A stretch of 64,000 nt of DNA from Streptomyces sp. HUAS MG91 (GCF_040529335.1 NZ_CP159534.1:186001-250000), one strand, 5' to 3'; counted from the stretch's first letter, positions 16,944-24,988 are shown. The notes: a model not told the origin generated them from the letters alone. Made by a program: numbers and translations.

Positions 16944-17516
16944 ATGACCGGAAGCAACCGCGGCCCCAACGACCCCCGGCGGCGCGAGCGGATCCTCGAC
17001 GCTGCCCTCGACGTCATCGCCGAACACGGCGCCATCAAGGTCACCTTCCGCCGGATCGCCGCGGCGGCCGGGGTACCGCTCGGTTCGCTCACGTACTACT
17101 TCGACGACATGCAGCATCTGCTCACGGAGGCCTTCACCCGCCTCGCCGAGACCGTGTCCAGCCGCTACGGGGCGCTGCTGGCCGCGGCGCGCACCCCCGA
17201 GGAGGCACAGGAGGCGGTGGTGGAGATCATCTGCGGCAAGGTCTGGGGCTCCGACCGCAATCTCCTGCTCAGCTACGAGCTGTACGCCTTCGCCACCCGT
17301 CATCCCGAACTCCGCGAGGTGATGCGCTCGTGGATGCAGGCCAGCCGGGACTCCCTCGCCCGGCACTTCGACCCGCTCACCGCCCGCGCCCTGGACGCGC
17401 TGGTGGAGGGCTTCTCCATCCACAACTCCGTCGACGCCCGGCCCACCGACCGCGCGGGCATCGCGGCGGTCGTCGGTGCCGTCGTCGCACGTTCCGCCGC
17501 CCCCGGCGTCGTCTAG
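16944..17516 (+). CDS. TetR-family regulator, probably of the divergent MFS gene
   Basis: A 190-residue TetR/BetI-like protein with HTH at about residues 12-58 (RRERILDAALDVIAEHGAIKVTFRRIAAAAGVPLGSLTYYFDDMQHL) and a ligand domain resembling the RutR/YbjK sub-group. It starts at ATG 16944, 32 nt after a perfect inverted repeat. The stop is only 13 nt before the ROK gene start, so read-through into that gene is possible. Confidence 0.9.
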   Translation: MTGSNRGPNDPRRRERILDAALDVIAEHGAIKVTFRRIAAAAGVPLGSLTYYFDDMQHLLTEAFTRLAETVSSRYGALLAAARTPEEAQEAVVEIICGKVWGSDRNLLLSYELYAFATRHPELREVMRSWMQASRDSLARHFDPLTARALDALVEGFSIHNSVDARPTDRAGIAAVVGAVVARSAAPGVV

Positions 17517-17529
17517 GGTCGACACCACG

Positions 17530-18786
17530 ATGAACAGCAACAACGCGTCCCCCGCCCCGCCCGCGAAGGCCGACAAGGCAAGCGTGCGGCGGCACAACCT
17601 GAGCCTGGTGCTGCGCACCGTCCACGACGAGGGCGAGGCGACCCGGGCCGGTGTCGCCGCACGCGTGGGGCTGACCCGGGCGGCGGTCTCCTCGCTCGTC
17701 GACCAGCTCCTGACGGAGGGGTTCCTCAGCGAGTGGGGCAAGACGTTCAGCGGGCAGGCGGGCCGCCCGGGCACCGTCCTGAAGGTCGCCCGCAGCGGCC
17801 CCGCGGGACTCGGCGTCGAGATCAACATCGACTACGTGGCCGTGTGCGTCGTCGATCTCGCTGGTACCGACCGGGTCCGACTGGTCGAGCGGATGGACAA
17901 CCGCGGCGCGGCGCCGGCCACCGTCCTCAACCAGGCCGCCCGGATCGCCGCGCGGGCCGTCGCCTCCGCCACCGAGCAGGAACTCCGTCCGGTGGCCGCC
18001 GAGTTGGCGCTGCCCGGTCTGGTCTCCGGCGGTACGGTGCGGCAGGCACCCAACCTGGGGTGGAACCGGGTTCCGGTTGAGGGCCTGTTCGCCCAGGCGC
18101 TCAGCACGCTGCGGCCCGAGCATCGCGCGCTCCCGGTGAGCGCGGACAACGAGGCGAATCTCGCGGCGATGGCCGAGCTGTGGTTCGCCACGGCCGACGA
18201 CGACCGCACGCCGGTGAACAGCTTCGTCTACCTCACCGGCGAGATCGGTGTCGGCGGCGCGCTGGTGCTGAACGGTCAACTGCTGCGCGGCGCCCACGGG
18301 TTCGCGGGCGAGATCGGCCATCTGGTGGTCGACCCCGACGGGCCCCCGTGCAGCTGCGGCGCGCGCGGCTGCCTGGAGCAGTACGCGGGCCAGGCGGCGC
18401 TGCTGCGGGCCGCCGGCCTCGACGAGAAGGCGGGCGCGGCGGGCGTCGCGGAGCTGGAGGCGCGGGCGCGGGCCGGCCGGCCGCGCGCGCTCCAGGCCCT
18501 GGAGGAGGCCGGGCGGCGGCTCGGCCGGGTGCTGTCGGGAGCGGTGAACCTGCTGGACCCGGACGCGGTGATCCTGGGCGGCTCCTTCCGGGAGCTGAAG
18601 CCGTGGCTGGCGCCCGCCGCGGACGCGGAGCTGACGGCGCGGGTGGTGTCGGGCCTCTGGACGCCCGGCAACGGACGGCTGCGGGCGTCGTCCTCGTCCG
18701 GCGACGCGGCGCGCGGCGCTGCGGCCCATGTGGTGCGCGAGGTGCTGGCGGACCCGGCGGCGTACGCGGAGCCGGGGAAGGACTGA
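17530..18786 (+). CDS. ROK-family transcriptional regulator (NagC/XylR type)
   Basis: A 418-residue ROK repressor. The N-terminal winged helix lies around residues 18-75 (NLSLVLRTVHDEGEATRAGVAARVGLTRAAVSSLVDQLLTEGFL). The sugar-kinase-like domain follows, with GEIGVGGALVLNGQLLRGAHGFAGEIGH and the zinc motif CSCGARGCLEQ. Family members sense sugars and repress sugar operons. It lies tail-to-tail with the dga-like operon ending at 18860, so either that operon or the xyl genes at 30-35 kb could be targets; nothing in the sequence settles it. Confidence 0.9.
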   Translation: MNSNNASPAPPAKADKASVRRHNLSLVLRTVHDEGEATRAGVAARVGLTRAAVSSLVDQLLTEGFLSEWGKTFSGQAGRPGTVLKVARSGPAGLGVEINIDYVAVCVVDLAGTDRVRLVERMDNRGAAPATVLNQAARIAARAVASATEQELRPVAAELALPGLVSGGTVRQAPNLGWNRVPVEGLFAQALSTLRPEHRALPVSADNEANLAAMAELWFATADDDRTPVNSFVYLTGEIGVGGALVLNGQLLRGAHGFAGEIGHLVVDPDGPPCSCGARGCLEQYAGQAALLRAAGLDEKAGAAGVAELEARARAGRPRALQALEEAGRRLGRVLSGAVNLLDPDAVILGGSFRELKPWLAPAADAELTARVVSGLWTPGNGRLRASSSSGDAARGAAAHVVREVLADPAAYAEPGKD

Positions 18787-18788
18787 AC

Positions 18789-18828
18789 GGCGGCGCCCGG
18801 GCCGTGGGCGGAGCCCGGTCGCGCCGCC
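18789..18828. terminator. Hairpin between ROK gene and aldolase gene
   Basis: Imperfect GC stem: GGCGGCGC-CCGGG on the left pairs with CCCGG-TC-GCGCCGCC on the right. It separates the convergent stops at 18786 and 18860. Confidence 0.45.
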
Positions 18829-18859
18829 CCGTCCCGGGTGTCCGCCGGGTCCGGCGCCC

Positions 18860-19498
18860 TCAGCCGATGCTCTCCTTCAGCCGCGCGACATTGGCCCGCA
18901 CGTCCCCCTTGGCGAGATCGCTGCCGATGCTGACGGTGAAGGCGCCGGCCGCGAGCCACTGCGCGGCGTTGTCGACACCGACGCCGCCGGTGGCCATGAT
19001 CCTGGCGCCCGGCAGGACGGACAGGAGCGACTTCAGATAGCCGGTCCCGCCGATGTTCGCGGGGAAGAGCTTCGCCACCCCGCGCCCGGCCGCGATCCGC
19101 AGCTCGCTCGGGGTGAAGCCGCCCTCGACGAGGAGCCGTCCCGCCCCGTCGGCGACCGGGCGGACCTCCGGGACCTGGAAGGGGCTGACGAGGAAGTGCG
19201 CCCCGGCGGCGAGGGCCCGCTCGGCGATCTCGGGCGAGGTGACGGTCCCCAGGCCCAGCGTGATCCCGGGCTCCTGCCGCGACCAGGTCTCCACCAGCTT
19301 CTCCCAGCCGGGTGTGGTGGCCGTGAACTCGAAGGCGGTGATGCCGGACTCGATCAGGGTGCGGGCCATCCGGTCGGCCGCGTCGGCGTCGGCCTCGCGG
19401 ACGGTCGGGGTGACGCGGGCCAGGCGCAGCCGCTCGATGACGTCGGGGACGGCCGGGACGTCGGGGTTCATGGGTGTCTCCGTACGGTGCTCTGTCAT
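18860..19498 (-). CDS. KDPG/KDGP-type aldolase of the dga-like operon
   Basis: A 212-residue class I aldolase of the KDPG/KHG family, expected to split 2-keto-3-deoxy-6-phosphogluconate into pyruvate and glyceraldehyde 3-phosphate. The Schiff-base Lys143 sits in GVAKLFPANIGG, and a catalytic-type Glu57 is in AFEFTATTPG. It is the last gene of the nine-gene operon; ATG 19498 overlaps the HPr-gene stop as ATGA (a second Met at 19471 is an alternative). In the characterised Salmonella dga operon the aldolase DgaF follows the ammonia lyase DgaE, as here, which supports the role. Confidence 0.88.
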   Translation of the reverse strand: MTEHRTETPMNPDVPAVPDVIERLRLARVTPTVREADADAADRMARTLIESGITAFEFTATTPGWEKLVETWSRQEPGITLGLGTVTSPEIAERALAAGAHFLVSPFQVPEVRPVADGAGRLLVEGGFTPSELRIAAGRGVAKLFPANIGGTGYLKSLLSVLPGARIMATGGVGVDNAAQWLAAGAFTVSIGSDLAKGDVRANVARLKESIG

Positions 19499-19758
19499 GC
19501 CGGGGCCGCGATGCGCGCGAGGGCGTCCAGGGTGGACTCGGCGTCGGTGCCACTGGCGCGCAACACGATGGCGTCGCCGCAGCGGATGTTGAGGGTCATC
19601 AGCGACAGGACGCTGCGGGCGGGCACCTCGGTGCCGTCCTCGCGGGCGACGGTCACCTCGGCGGCGGCGCGGGCTGCGGTCTGAGCGAAGGCGGCAGCGG
19701 GGCGGGCGTGCAGGCCGGCCTCCTCGGTGACGACCAGGCGGCGTTCGACGACGGTCAT
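19495..19758 (-). CDS. HPr-like phosphocarrier protein embedded in the dga-like operon
   Basis: An 87-residue HPr-fold protein. The phosphorylated histidine is His17 in EEAGLHARPAAAFAQTA. The regulatory-serine region reads ARSVLSLMTLNI, retaining Ser49 where HPr kinase sites lie in firmicute HPr. It overlaps DgaE upstream and the aldolase downstream by 4 nt each (ATGA), so it is certainly part of the operon. Streptomycetes normally keep a general HPr elsewhere, so this copy is probably a dedicated phosphoryl donor for the transport or PRD proteins of the operon; that is inference. Confidence 0.9.
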   Translation of the reverse strand: MTVVERRLVVTEEAGLHARPAAAFAQTAARAAAEVTVAREDGTEVPARSVLSLMTLNIRCGDAIVLRASGTDAESTLDALARIAAPA

Positions 19759-20855
19759 CGGGCTCCTCCCTCGACCAGCGCGGTCAGCCGGTCCACGAGG
19801 TGGTCCTCCTCGTCGGGGCGCAGCGGGCGCGGGTCGATCAGCAGTCGGCCCGTCACCGCGAGGTGGTCCCTCAAGTGGACGCCCGTAGAAGCGAGTTCGG
19901 AGGCGAGCGTGGCCGCGTCCCGGCCTGCCGCCGCCGGGTCCACGGTCAGTTCGGTGCGGTGGATGGCGCGGCCGGCCTCGTCGCCGACGACCCGGGTGGT
20001 AATGCCGGGCAGGTCGGCGAGGCGCGCGGCCAGCTTCTCCATGCGCGCGCGGTGTCCGCCCGGCTCGGCCGTGCCGTAGTCGCGCAGCGCCTGGACGAGG
20101 CCGAACAGGGTCTCCTTGCCGACCTTCATGGGGCGGGCGATGCCGCCGTACTGGGCGCGGCAGGCGGCGATGCGTGCGGCGCTGCCGCAGATCATGCCGG
20201 AGGCGGGTCCGCCCACGGCCTTGCCGCCGCTGTAGACGACGAGGTCGGCGCCGGTGGCGGGCCAGTGCTTCAGGTCCTCCTCGGCGGCCGCGTCGACGAT
20301 GACGGGGATGTCGTGGCGGCGGCCGACCTCGATCGTCTCCGCGAGGGAGACCATGCCCTTCTGCACGGCGTGGTGGGACTGGACGTAGAGGAGGGCGGCC
20401 GTGCGCGGGCCGATCGCGCCCGCCAGGTGGTCTGCGGTGACCTTGTTCGCGGAGCCGACCTCGACGGGGCGGCCGCCGCCGAGGGCGATCATCTGGCGGA
20501 TCGGGGCGCCGAAGTAGACGGAGTGGCCGCGCGGCAGGATCACCTCGCACGGCGCGCCGCCGGGGTCGGGCAGCGCCTCGACGCGGCTCACGTCGGTGCC
20601 CGCGATCAGGGAGGCGACCGCGATGGCGACGCCGGAGGCGGCTCCGGTGGTGGGGCAGCCGGCCTCGGTGCCGGTGGCGCGGGCGATCTCCCGGCCGACG
20701 GCGTCCAGCAGGTCGTCCATGACGACGTGGTGGCGGGCCGCGTCGCCCATGGCGGCGATGACGCCGTCGCCGAGGACGCTGCCGCCGAGTGCGGTCATCC
20801 GGCCGCTGGCGTTGATGGCGGGCGGGACCCCGAGGTCGTGGTGGAGGGTGGGCAC
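19755..20855 (-). CDS. dgaE: DgaE-type PLP-dependent ammonia lyase
   Basis: A 366-residue PLP enzyme of the SelA-like fold type I group that includes D-glucosaminate-6-phosphate ammonia lyase. The probable PLP Lys212 lies in DLVVYSGGKAVGGPASG, with the cofactor-binding Asp in PVIVDAAAEEDL and an N-terminal GVPPAINASGRMT typical of the family. It should deaminate and dehydrate a phosphorylated 2-amino sugar acid to a 2-keto-3-deoxy acid for the adjacent aldolase. GTG 20855 has a perfect AAGGAG site 5 nt upstream. The symbol reflects family, not proven substrate. Confidence 0.87.
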   Translation of the reverse strand: MPTLHHDLGVPPAINASGRMTALGGSVLGDGVIAAMGDAARHHVVMDDLLDAVGREIARATGTEAGCPTTGAASGVAIAVASLIAGTDVSRVEALPDPGGAPCEVILPRGHSVYFGAPIRQMIALGGGRPVEVGSANKVTADHLAGAIGPRTAALLYVQSHHAVQKGMVSLAETIEVGRRHDIPVIVDAAAEEDLKHWPATGADLVVYSGGKAVGGPASGMICGSAARIAACRAQYGGIARPMKVGKETLFGLVQALRDYGTAEPGGHRARMEKLAARLADLPGITTRVVGDEAGRAIHRTELTVDPAAAGRDAATLASELASTGVHLRDHLAVTGRLLIDPRPLRPDEEDHLVDRLTALVEGGAR

Positions 20856-20893
20856 ACGGTCTCCTTGCGCTGCGGGTACGGGAGCGGGGGCGG

Positions 20894-21631
20894 TCACTTG
20901 CCGGGGATGGGGAAGAAGAGCCCGGCGAGCATCGCGCCGATGATGGCGCCGCCGGTCAGCGGCTTCTGCCACTTGTAGAAGAGGAGGGCGCCGATGGTGG
21001 AGCCGAGCCCCACGGGCAGGGACGCGGTCGCGGCGGAGATGATGACGAGCGGTCCGAGATAGCGGCCCGCGGAGTTGCCCGCGCCCATCATCACGTCGGC
21101 GCCGAAGGTGGAGGTGCCGCCCGTGGAGTTCACGGTGGCGCGCCGGATGACGACGATCGCGATGCCGATCAGGCCGCCGAGCAGCGCGCCGACCGGGACC
21201 GCGAGCCAGAAGTGCTGGAGCGGGGCGGTGAATCCGGCGCCGAGGAGCATGGCGGGGATGCCGATGCCCACGCCGGTCTGCAGGGAGCCGCCGATGTCGA
21301 GGATGCCGACCATGGGGCCCTCGATGATGCGGGCGAACAGGAAGCCCGCGCCGAACGCGGCGGCGGCGCCGTAACTGCCGTTCTGCATACCGGCCTTGAG
21401 CATGGAGGCGACGGCGACGTCGTTGAACACCCCGGTGTCGTAGACGTAGTAGAGGTGGGTGCCGGTGAAGATGCCCGCGGCCAGGCACGCCACGAAGACG
21501 GGGAAGGCCCACTCGGCCAGCCAGAAGCTGCCCTCGCCCGGCACCCTGCTGAGGAAGCCGCTCCTGGCCTCGGGCGCACCGGAGTTCTGTGCGGGTATGC
21601 CGCCCGCGGCGGCGGTGGATGTGTCGGTCAT
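20894..21631 (-). CDS. DUF4310-family membrane protein (putative transporter subunit)
   Basis: A 245-residue polytopic membrane protein with about six or seven hydrophobic stretches (WAFPVFVACLAAGIFTGTHL, GAAAAFGAGFLFARIIEGPM, WLAVPVGALLGGLIGIAIVV and a terminal GGAIIGAMLAGLFFPIPGK). The Gly-rich loops (ILDIGGSLQTGVGIG, GADVMMGAGNSAGRYLGP) match what I recall of DUF4310, a family restricted to the EF_0829-EF_0839-type clusters. With the DUF4311 protein it probably forms the membrane part of a permease. It lies 13 nt after the DUF4311 gene and 38 nt before dgaE. Confidence 0.8.
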   Translation of the reverse strand: MTDTSTAAAGGIPAQNSGAPEARSGFLSRVPGEGSFWLAEWAFPVFVACLAAGIFTGTHLYYVYDTGVFNDVAVASMLKAGMQNGSYGAAAAFGAGFLFARIIEGPMVGILDIGGSLQTGVGIGIPAMLLGAGFTAPLQHFWLAVPVGALLGGLIGIAIVVIRRATVNSTGGTSTFGADVMMGAGNSAGRYLGPLVIISAATASLPVGLGSTIGALLFYKWQKPLTGGAIIGAMLAGLFFPIPGK

Positions 21632-21644
21632 GTCGCTGCCTGCC

Positions 21645-22433
21645 TCACTGGGGCTTGGTGCCGGTGGTGTCGTGGAGCTGCGTGAGCCAGTGCGGGATGT
21701 GCACCTTCATCTGCTCCAGCAGGGTGATGTCGACGCCGCGCAGGAAGGTGCTGGCCACGAACAGGGCGATGACGACGCCGGCCAGCGACTTGGTGACCTT
21801 GGTCCAGCCGAGGTCGTCGACGCCCTTGCCGATGACGATGCCGAGCACGATGCCGGGGACCGCGTTGCCCATCACCAGGTGACCGAGTCCGCCGAGGACC
21901 GTGCCCCAGGCGCCGGTGCGGCGGCCCGCGTCCACGGCCGCCATCCAGAAGATGATCGGCATGACGGGGTTGATCAGCCACTCCGACGCCGGTCCCAGCA
22001 CCTGGGCGGCGACCTCCTGGAGGGAGTGCGGGATGGAGGCGGCCGTCGTGTTGAGGAGGGTGACGAGGAGCATGCCGACGACGGTGCCGGTCAGCGCCAT
22101 CCGGCGCGGGTTGTGCAGCGTCGCGTCGAGGTTGCGGTTCTTCGCCATGGCGACGGCCGCCGACCAGTGCGGCACGATGCGGTGGTCCACGTCCGAGGTC
22201 AGCGCGCCGGTTCCGACCGCGCTCGACCAGGCGTTGAAGAGGAAGCCGAGGCCGAAGGAGAAGTGGGCGACGGGGTCGTTCTGACAGGCGTTCAGCTCGC
22301 CCAGGGTGCGGAAGGCACCCATGCCCTGGACCTTCGGCGCGTGGAACATGCGGGCCACGCCCGCGCTCGCGCCGAAGCCGATGAGGCCGCCGATGACGAG
22401 CGACTCCAGGAGGACGGTGAGGGTTTCGTTCAT
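21645..22433 (-). CDS. DUF4311-family membrane protein (putative transporter subunit)
   Basis: A 262-residue integral membrane protein. An N-terminal helix (LESLVIGGLIGFGASAGVARMFHAP) is followed by the polar loop GMGAFRTLGELNACQNDPVAHFSFGLG, then several helices (MALTGTVVGMLLVTLLNTTAA, LVMGNAVPGIVLGIVIGKGVDDLG). The polar HFSFGLG and NACQND loops are the sort of conserved element expected in a substrate path. I recognise it as the DUF4311 member of the cluster. It starts at ATG 22433, 4 nt after the DUF4312 stop. Its stop is 13 nt before the DUF4310 gene. Confidence 0.8.
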   Translation of the reverse strand: MNETLTVLLESLVIGGLIGFGASAGVARMFHAPKVQGMGAFRTLGELNACQNDPVAHFSFGLGFLFNAWSSAVGTGALTSDVDHRIVPHWSAAVAMAKNRNLDATLHNPRRMALTGTVVGMLLVTLLNTTAASIPHSLQEVAAQVLGPASEWLINPVMPIIFWMAAVDAGRRTGAWGTVLGGLGHLVMGNAVPGIVLGIVIGKGVDDLGWTKVTKSLAGVVIALFVASTFLRGVDITLLEQMKVHIPHWLTQLHDTTGTKPQ

Positions 22434-22437
22434 CGGG

Positions 22438-22773
22438 TCACCTCATGTGCAGGGCGTGCTGGAGCGACGAGAGCCGCTCCTCGCGCACCGTGAAGTCGAC
22501 GGCGTCCAGGTCGAGGGAGGCCACCTGGACCTCGACGCGCAGCGTGATCTCGAAGCGCCGGCGGGTGCGGGGGAAGAGCAGGCCGAGGAACCGCTCGGTC
22601 CAGCGGTGCTCCACGGCGGACACCACGTCGAGTTCCAGGGGCTCCACGCGGAAGTCGACGCCTTCGGTGCGCTTGGCGACCTCGGACTGCACCTGGCCGA
22701 TGGCGGTGGCGAACGCCTTCTCCCGGGTGGGGCCCGACCCGCTGAGCCGCAGGGTGTGCCGGGACTGCTTCAC
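22438..22773 (-). CDS. DUF4312-family small soluble protein
   Basis: A 111-residue soluble alpha/beta protein with no membrane segment. Recognisable features are TLRLSGSGPTREKAFATAIGQVQ near the N terminus and the basic loop FPRTRRRFEITLRVEVQV. It matches what I recall of DUF4312 proteins, found only in this cluster type. GTG 22773 overlaps the SFCGS stop as GTGA. It could be a cytoplasmic domain of the putative PTS-like permease; its biochemical role is unknown. Confidence 0.75.
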   Translation of the reverse strand: MKQSRHTLRLSGSGPTREKAFATAIGQVQSEVAKRTEGVDFRVEPLELDVVSAVEHRWTERFLGLLFPRTRRRFEITLRVEVQVASLDLDAVDFTVREERLSSLQHALHMR

Positions 22774-23138
22774 GAGGCCTCCTTGGCGAGCTTCTTCAGG
22801 AGCGCCTCGGTGACCTTGAAGCCGAGTTCCTCGCTGTCGAGGAACCCGAAGCCGAGGACGGTGCGGCCCTGTTCCACGGCGGCCACCCCGGCCTGCGCCG
22901 AGCGCATGCCGAACTCGATGTCGTGGCCGTACTTGGCCTTGGCGGTGACGGCTCCGGCGCCGCCGCTGCCGCAGAAGGAGATGCCGAGCTGCGCTCCCTC
23001 GGCGTCCATCACGTCGCCCACCTTCATGTCGGCGCCGGGGCCCGGGATGAGGACGGGCTCGCCGCCCGCGGCGCGTACGCCGTCGGCGACCGCCTGGCCC
23101 TTGCCGAGCCGGTGTCCGATCACGATCTTGACTGTCAT
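22770..23138 (-). CDS. SFCGS-type glycine-rich protein (EF_0830-like)
   Basis: A 122-residue protein containing the signature GISFCGSGGAGAVTAKAKYG with Cys56, the hallmark of a rare family of about 120 residues that includes Enterococcus EF_0830 and Aeromonas AHA_3911. The N terminus MTVKIVIGHRLGKGQAVADG resembles the first strand and helix of PTS EIIB domains, and a single conserved cysteine is where a PTS EIIB carries phosphate. EIIB-like function is my inference. ATG 23138 gives the family length; the stop is coupled to the DUF4312 start. Confidence 0.82.
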   Translation of the reverse strand: MTVKIVIGHRLGKGQAVADGVRAAGGEPVLIPGPGADMKVGDVMDAEGAQLGISFCGSGGAGAVTAKAKYGHDIEFGMRSAQAGVAAVEQGRTVLGFGFLDSEELGFKVTEALLKKLAKEAS

Positions 23139-23175
23139 GGCGGTGCTCCCTGGTGTGTCGGTCATGGCTGAGCTG

Positions 23176-23571
23176 TCATGCCTGCTGGCTGGTCTGGTGC
23201 TGGAGCTGTGCCGCCGCCTCGAAGTGGAGGGCGAGCAGCAGGACTTCGGTGTCGTGTGCGGCGAATCCGCGGGGCGCGCAGAAGGCGTCGACGAGGGTGC
23301 GGACGGCCGCCATGCGCCCGGGGGCGATCTCGGCGCCGAGTTCCTCGTCGAGCGCGTCCAGGTGCTCGTCCACGCGGACCCGCCGGACGAAGGCGAGGGC
23401 GTGCACGGCGAGCGCCAGCGAGCGGATGTCGTCGAAGCCGATGCCGCAGGTCTCCGCGTAGACCTGGGCGAGCGGCAGGAACTCCGTCAGGTCGGCGCGG
23501 TCCGCGTCGGTGACGGGGCTGGACGAGTCCCCTACGGTCGTCGCGAGTCGCTCGATGAGGGGGGTGGTCAT
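23176..23571 (-). CDS. Single PRD-domain protein of the dga-like operon
   Basis: A 131-residue protein that looks like one PTS-regulation domain without any DNA- or RNA-binding domain. The two histidine positions expected in a PRD are present: His57 in SLALAVHALAFVRRV and His116 in TEVLLLALHFEAAAQ. PRDs are phosphorylated by HPr or EIIB proteins. Because the operon also encodes HPr, a phosphorylation role in transport or sensing is likely. It is followed at 37 nt by the SFCGS gene. A relative is EF_0829, the PRD member of the Enterococcus cluster. Confidence 0.75.
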   Translation of the reverse strand: MTTPLIERLATTVGDSSSPVTDADRADLTEFLPLAQVYAETCGIGFDDIRSLALAVHALAFVRRVRVDEHLDALDEELGAEIAPGRMAAVRTLVDAFCAPRGFAAHDTEVLLLALHFEAAAQLQHQTSQQA

Positions 23572-23695
23572 GCACGGGCCTCTCGGTGGTTCGGTCGGTG
23601 GTTCGTGTCGTACGGCGCGGGCTCGGGTGCGTGGGGCACGTCCCGTGGCGTCCGGCGCGGGGCGGGTCCCGGCCGGGCGGCGGTCCGTACGGTGA

Positions 23696-24853
23696 TCAGG
23701 GGGCGCCGACGACGGGGTGCGCCCGCCCGGCGCGCACGGCGGCCACGGCGGTGAGCCGGGTGGTGCCGGTGCGGGTGGCGCCCTCGGCGTCGGTCAGGGT
23801 GACGGGTCCCTCGGTCGGCCGCAGCAGCGAAAGGTCCGCCGCGGAGCCGGGCCGCAGGGTGCCCAGCTCGTCCTCCATGCCGATCACTTGGGCGGCGTGC
23901 AGGGTCGAGCAGCGGATCGCCTCGTGCGGGGTCAGTCCGAGGGCGACGAGTTTGGTGAGGGTCTCCGCGAGGGAGTGGACGGGGCCCTCGACGTTGCGGT
24001 GGTGCAGGTCGGTGCTGATGGTGTGCGGGGTGAAGCCCGCCGCGAGGGCGCGTTCGGCGGTGGCGAAGCTGAGGCTGGCGCTGCCGTGTCCGACGTCGAG
24101 GCGGACGCCGCGGGCGACGGCGGCACGCGCCTGGGGTTCGCTGCCGAAGAGGCCGCCGGGCTTGCCGTGGAAGGCATGGGTGACGACGTCGCCCTCGCCG
24201 AGGAGGTCGAGGACGTCGCCGAGGTGCGGGGGTTCGTTGCCGACGTGCACCATCACGGGCCGGCCGACCCGGGCGGCCACGCGCTTGGCGGCGCGCAGCG
24301 GGGCGAGCCCGGAGTCGCCGAGGACCGAGGAGCTCATCCGGATCTTGAGGCCGCGCACCCGCTCGGGGTGTGCGCGCAGCAGCTTCTCCGTGGCCGCCTC
24401 GTCGATGTCGTCGGGGCCGTGGCTGAGTTCCCGCGGCCCGTGGACCAGGCCGTGCCGGGAGATGTTGAGCCAGCTCAGGACGCGGGTGGCGGCCGGTTCG
24501 ACAACGTTATCGGCGAAGTCGTCCCAGTGGTCGCTGCCGCAACTGCCCGCGTCCACCACGGTGGTGACGCCCTGGCGCACCCCGATCTCGTCGGCGGCCA
24601 CGCCGAGGTAGGTGCCGGGGGCGTAGACGTGCGTGTGGAGGTCGATGAGGCCGGGGGCGACGAGCAGCCCGGAGGCGTCGAGGGTCTCCTCTCCGGCGAG
24701 GGTGCCGGGGGCGCCGACGGCGGCGATCCGTCCGTCGCGCACGGCCAGGTCCCCCGGTACGGGAGCGGCCTGAAGGGGATCGGCCAGCAGGCCGCCCGCC
24801 ACGACGAGATCGAATCGTTGCGGGTGCACGGAGGAAGGTCCGTGTCCAGCCAT
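23696..24853 (-). CDS. Amidohydrolase/deacetylase family metallohydrolase (EF_0837-like)
   Basis: A 385-residue amidohydrolase-superfamily enzyme with the metal-binding HxH (His73, His75 in GLIDLHTHVYAPGTY), the putative carboxylated Lys in VRGLKIRMSS, and metal histidines in PVMVHVGNEPPH and DVVTHAFHG. The final ISTDLHHRNVEG supplies the catalytic Asp. It resembles the EF_0837/AHA_3915 amidohydrolase of the related clusters. In this pathway it probably hydrolyses an amide, for example an N-acyl amino-sugar acid, before the DgaE step. It is the first gene of the operon, start ATG 24853; the 124-nt gap to the PRD gene is the largest in the operon. Confidence 0.85.
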   Translation of the reverse strand: MAGHGPSSVHPQRFDLVVAGGLLADPLQAAPVPGDLAVRDGRIAAVGAPGTLAGEETLDASGLLVAPGLIDLHTHVYAPGTYLGVAADEIGVRQGVTTVVDAGSCGSDHWDDFADNVVEPAATRVLSWLNISRHGLVHGPRELSHGPDDIDEAATEKLLRAHPERVRGLKIRMSSSVLGDSGLAPLRAAKRVAARVGRPVMVHVGNEPPHLGDVLDLLGEGDVVTHAFHGKPGGLFGSEPQARAAVARGVRLDVGHGSASLSFATAERALAAGFTPHTISTDLHHRNVEGPVHSLAETLTKLVALGLTPHEAIRCSTLHAAQVIGMEDELGTLRPGSAADLSLLRPTEGPVTLTDAEGATRTGTTRLTAVAAVRAGRAHPVVGAP

Positions 24854-24975
24854 GGACGGCCGCCTTTCACGAGCGTGAGAGTGGGTGCGTGGAGCATCCG
24901 GTCGCGCAGCCACGGACACCCGGGGGCTGTGCACGACCGAAGGACGCCACCCCGTTCCGTGGAGTAGAATGGCGT

Positions 24976-24988
24976 TCCGCTGTGCGGA
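24976..24988. promoter_or_regulatory. Possible IclR operator
   Basis: Dyad TCCGC-TGT-GCGGA in the 173-nt gap between the amidohydrolase and the divergent IclR gene. A GTTCCG repeat occurs at 24950-24955 and 24974-24979, as expected for tandem operator half-sites. Weak but well placed. Confidence 0.45.

Noticed and set aside
16826..17092. Longer N terminus of the MFS gene
   Set aside because: It would pass through the operator and into the divergent TetR coding region and has low-complexity basic sequence.
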